Shown here: positions 33,657 to 34,161 of the stretch, in pieces
How positions within the stretch are numbered: position 1 is the stretch's first letter
Layout: every line of letters begins with the position of its first letter
From: Ophiothrix spiculata
Lineage: Eukaryota > Echinodermata > Ophiuroidea > Amphilepidida > Ophiotrichidae
DNA: 34,161 nt
NCBI GenBank assembly: GCA_000969725.1
Contig: JXSR01S002956.1
Direction: 5' to 3' (one strand)
Notes under the pieces: generated by a model
What the model was told of the DNA's origin: nothing
The model's input: only the letters and a program-made list of their open reading frames with translations
Database searches by the model: none
Translations under genes and position numbers: made by a program

Positions 33657-33925
33657 ATAACCCTAAATGCCAAACGCTTAGATACTATCTGAGTCTCAAT
33701 ACGTCATACAAAAATTTCCAGTTTCCCCTGGGATTTGAACCCCCCGACCTCTGGCATCCCGATCCCATGTCCACCTACGGCAAACCACCGAGTATGGCCT
33801 GCCATGACAGCCATTTAGTGCCCATCTGTATCCCCCATCTGTGACGTATTTGGACCTATTAGGGAATTTCTTAATTTTTGCTTGTTGGATTTTGTTGGAC
33901 TGTGACGTGATAGGATTATGGTTAT
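33657..33925 (-). repeat. tRNA-like repeat, copy 4, tandem with copy 3
   Basis: Aligns with copy 3 at an offset of about 295 bp over its full length, including ATACGTCATACAAAAATTTCC, CCGAGTATGGCCTGCCATG and TTGCTTGTTGGATTTTGTTGG. It has lost the bases TTAG in the D-arm-like region. The tandem layout suggests local duplication rather than two independent insertions. Confidence 0.72.
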
Positions 33926-34018
33926 GAAAAATATGTCCACCTATGCATTTAGTTTCCATGATATCAACACTTTTATCAGATAACAACATGAAAAATAACA
34001 ATCACCTACACTGTTATA

Positions 34019-34161
34019 CTGTTGGGCAATTTTTTAGCGTTGGTTAAACTATGAACAACCCAATTGTTGGGTAAATAATATTAAACAACTGTTGATGAAA
34101 TTTTACCCAATATTTGGGTAATTAGCTAAAACTTTTACCCAACAGTTAGGTAATTAGCCAA
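34019..34161. repeat. Partial ACCCAA/TTGGGT repeat at window edge
   Basis: Alternating TTGGGTAA and TTACCCAA motifs (for example ACCCAATTGTTGGGTAA, TTTTACCCAATATTTGGGTAA) form overlapping inverted repeats. The other end lies outside the window. Confidence 0.45.

Larger units (their letters stand above)
33036..34161 (-). other. Collagen intron (partial) with tandem tRNA-like repeats
   Basis: Sequence upstream of the 17-nt exon in transcription order. It holds two tandem tRNA-like repeat copies (33361-33925), and from about 34019 to the edge an ACCCAA/TTGGGT-rich inverted sequence that looks like one end of another repeat cut by the window. Confidence 0.5.

Overview
This is a eukaryotic, intron-dominated, AT-rich genomic window. 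It reads as a stretch of a large metazoan collagen gene on the minus strand. The organism is most likely a marine invertebrate deuterostome, perhaps an echinoderm or other ambulacrarian. That is an inference from the collagen exons, the dense small inverted-repeat DNA transposons (MITEs), and six copies of the palindrome TAGGCCTA, roughly 15 times what base composition would predict. No species can be named from the sequence alone. A run of 50 N at 14257-14306 marks an assembly gap.

The only protein-coding material I can support strongly is five short Gly-X-Y exons, all on the minus strand with canonical AG/GT borders. In transcript order they are 33035-33019 (17 nt), 29008-28964 (45 nt), 13000-12866 (135 nt), 1464-1447 (18 nt) and 655-620 (36 nt). 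The last four begin on a whole glycine codon, are multiples of 9 nt and are phase 0. The first starts with a split glycine codon. All five are frame-compatible in this order. The intervening introns are about 4.0, 16.0, 11.4 and 0.8 kb. Neither end of the gene is inside the window, so the collagen type cannot be assigned. The small mixed exon sizes favour a non-fibrillar collagen.

The rest is intron filled with repeats. There are hAT-type MITEs, three with exact 8-bp target duplications. There are TA-flanked Tc1/mariner/pogo-like MITEs and a family of TTAA-flanked elements. At least four copies of a tRNA-like repeat are bounded by inverted TAACCCTAA-type ends. There is also a 139-bp satellite with about seven units (14644-15616), and several long foldback palindromes. 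A 162-codon open frame without any ATG lies in the 16-kb intron (26788-27276, minus). It has two hydrophobic segments and two N-glycosylation sequons, and I cannot identify it.

I do not see a bacterial-type operon, a CRISPR array, an rRNA gene or a convincing functional tRNA gene. Nearly all other open frames are short, lack splice-consistent borders or protein-family signals, and lie inside repeats. No previously undescribed biological system is evident. The most checkable novelties are the collagen microexons, the tRNA-like inverted-ended repeat, the CRE-carrying MITE pair and the orphan open frame.
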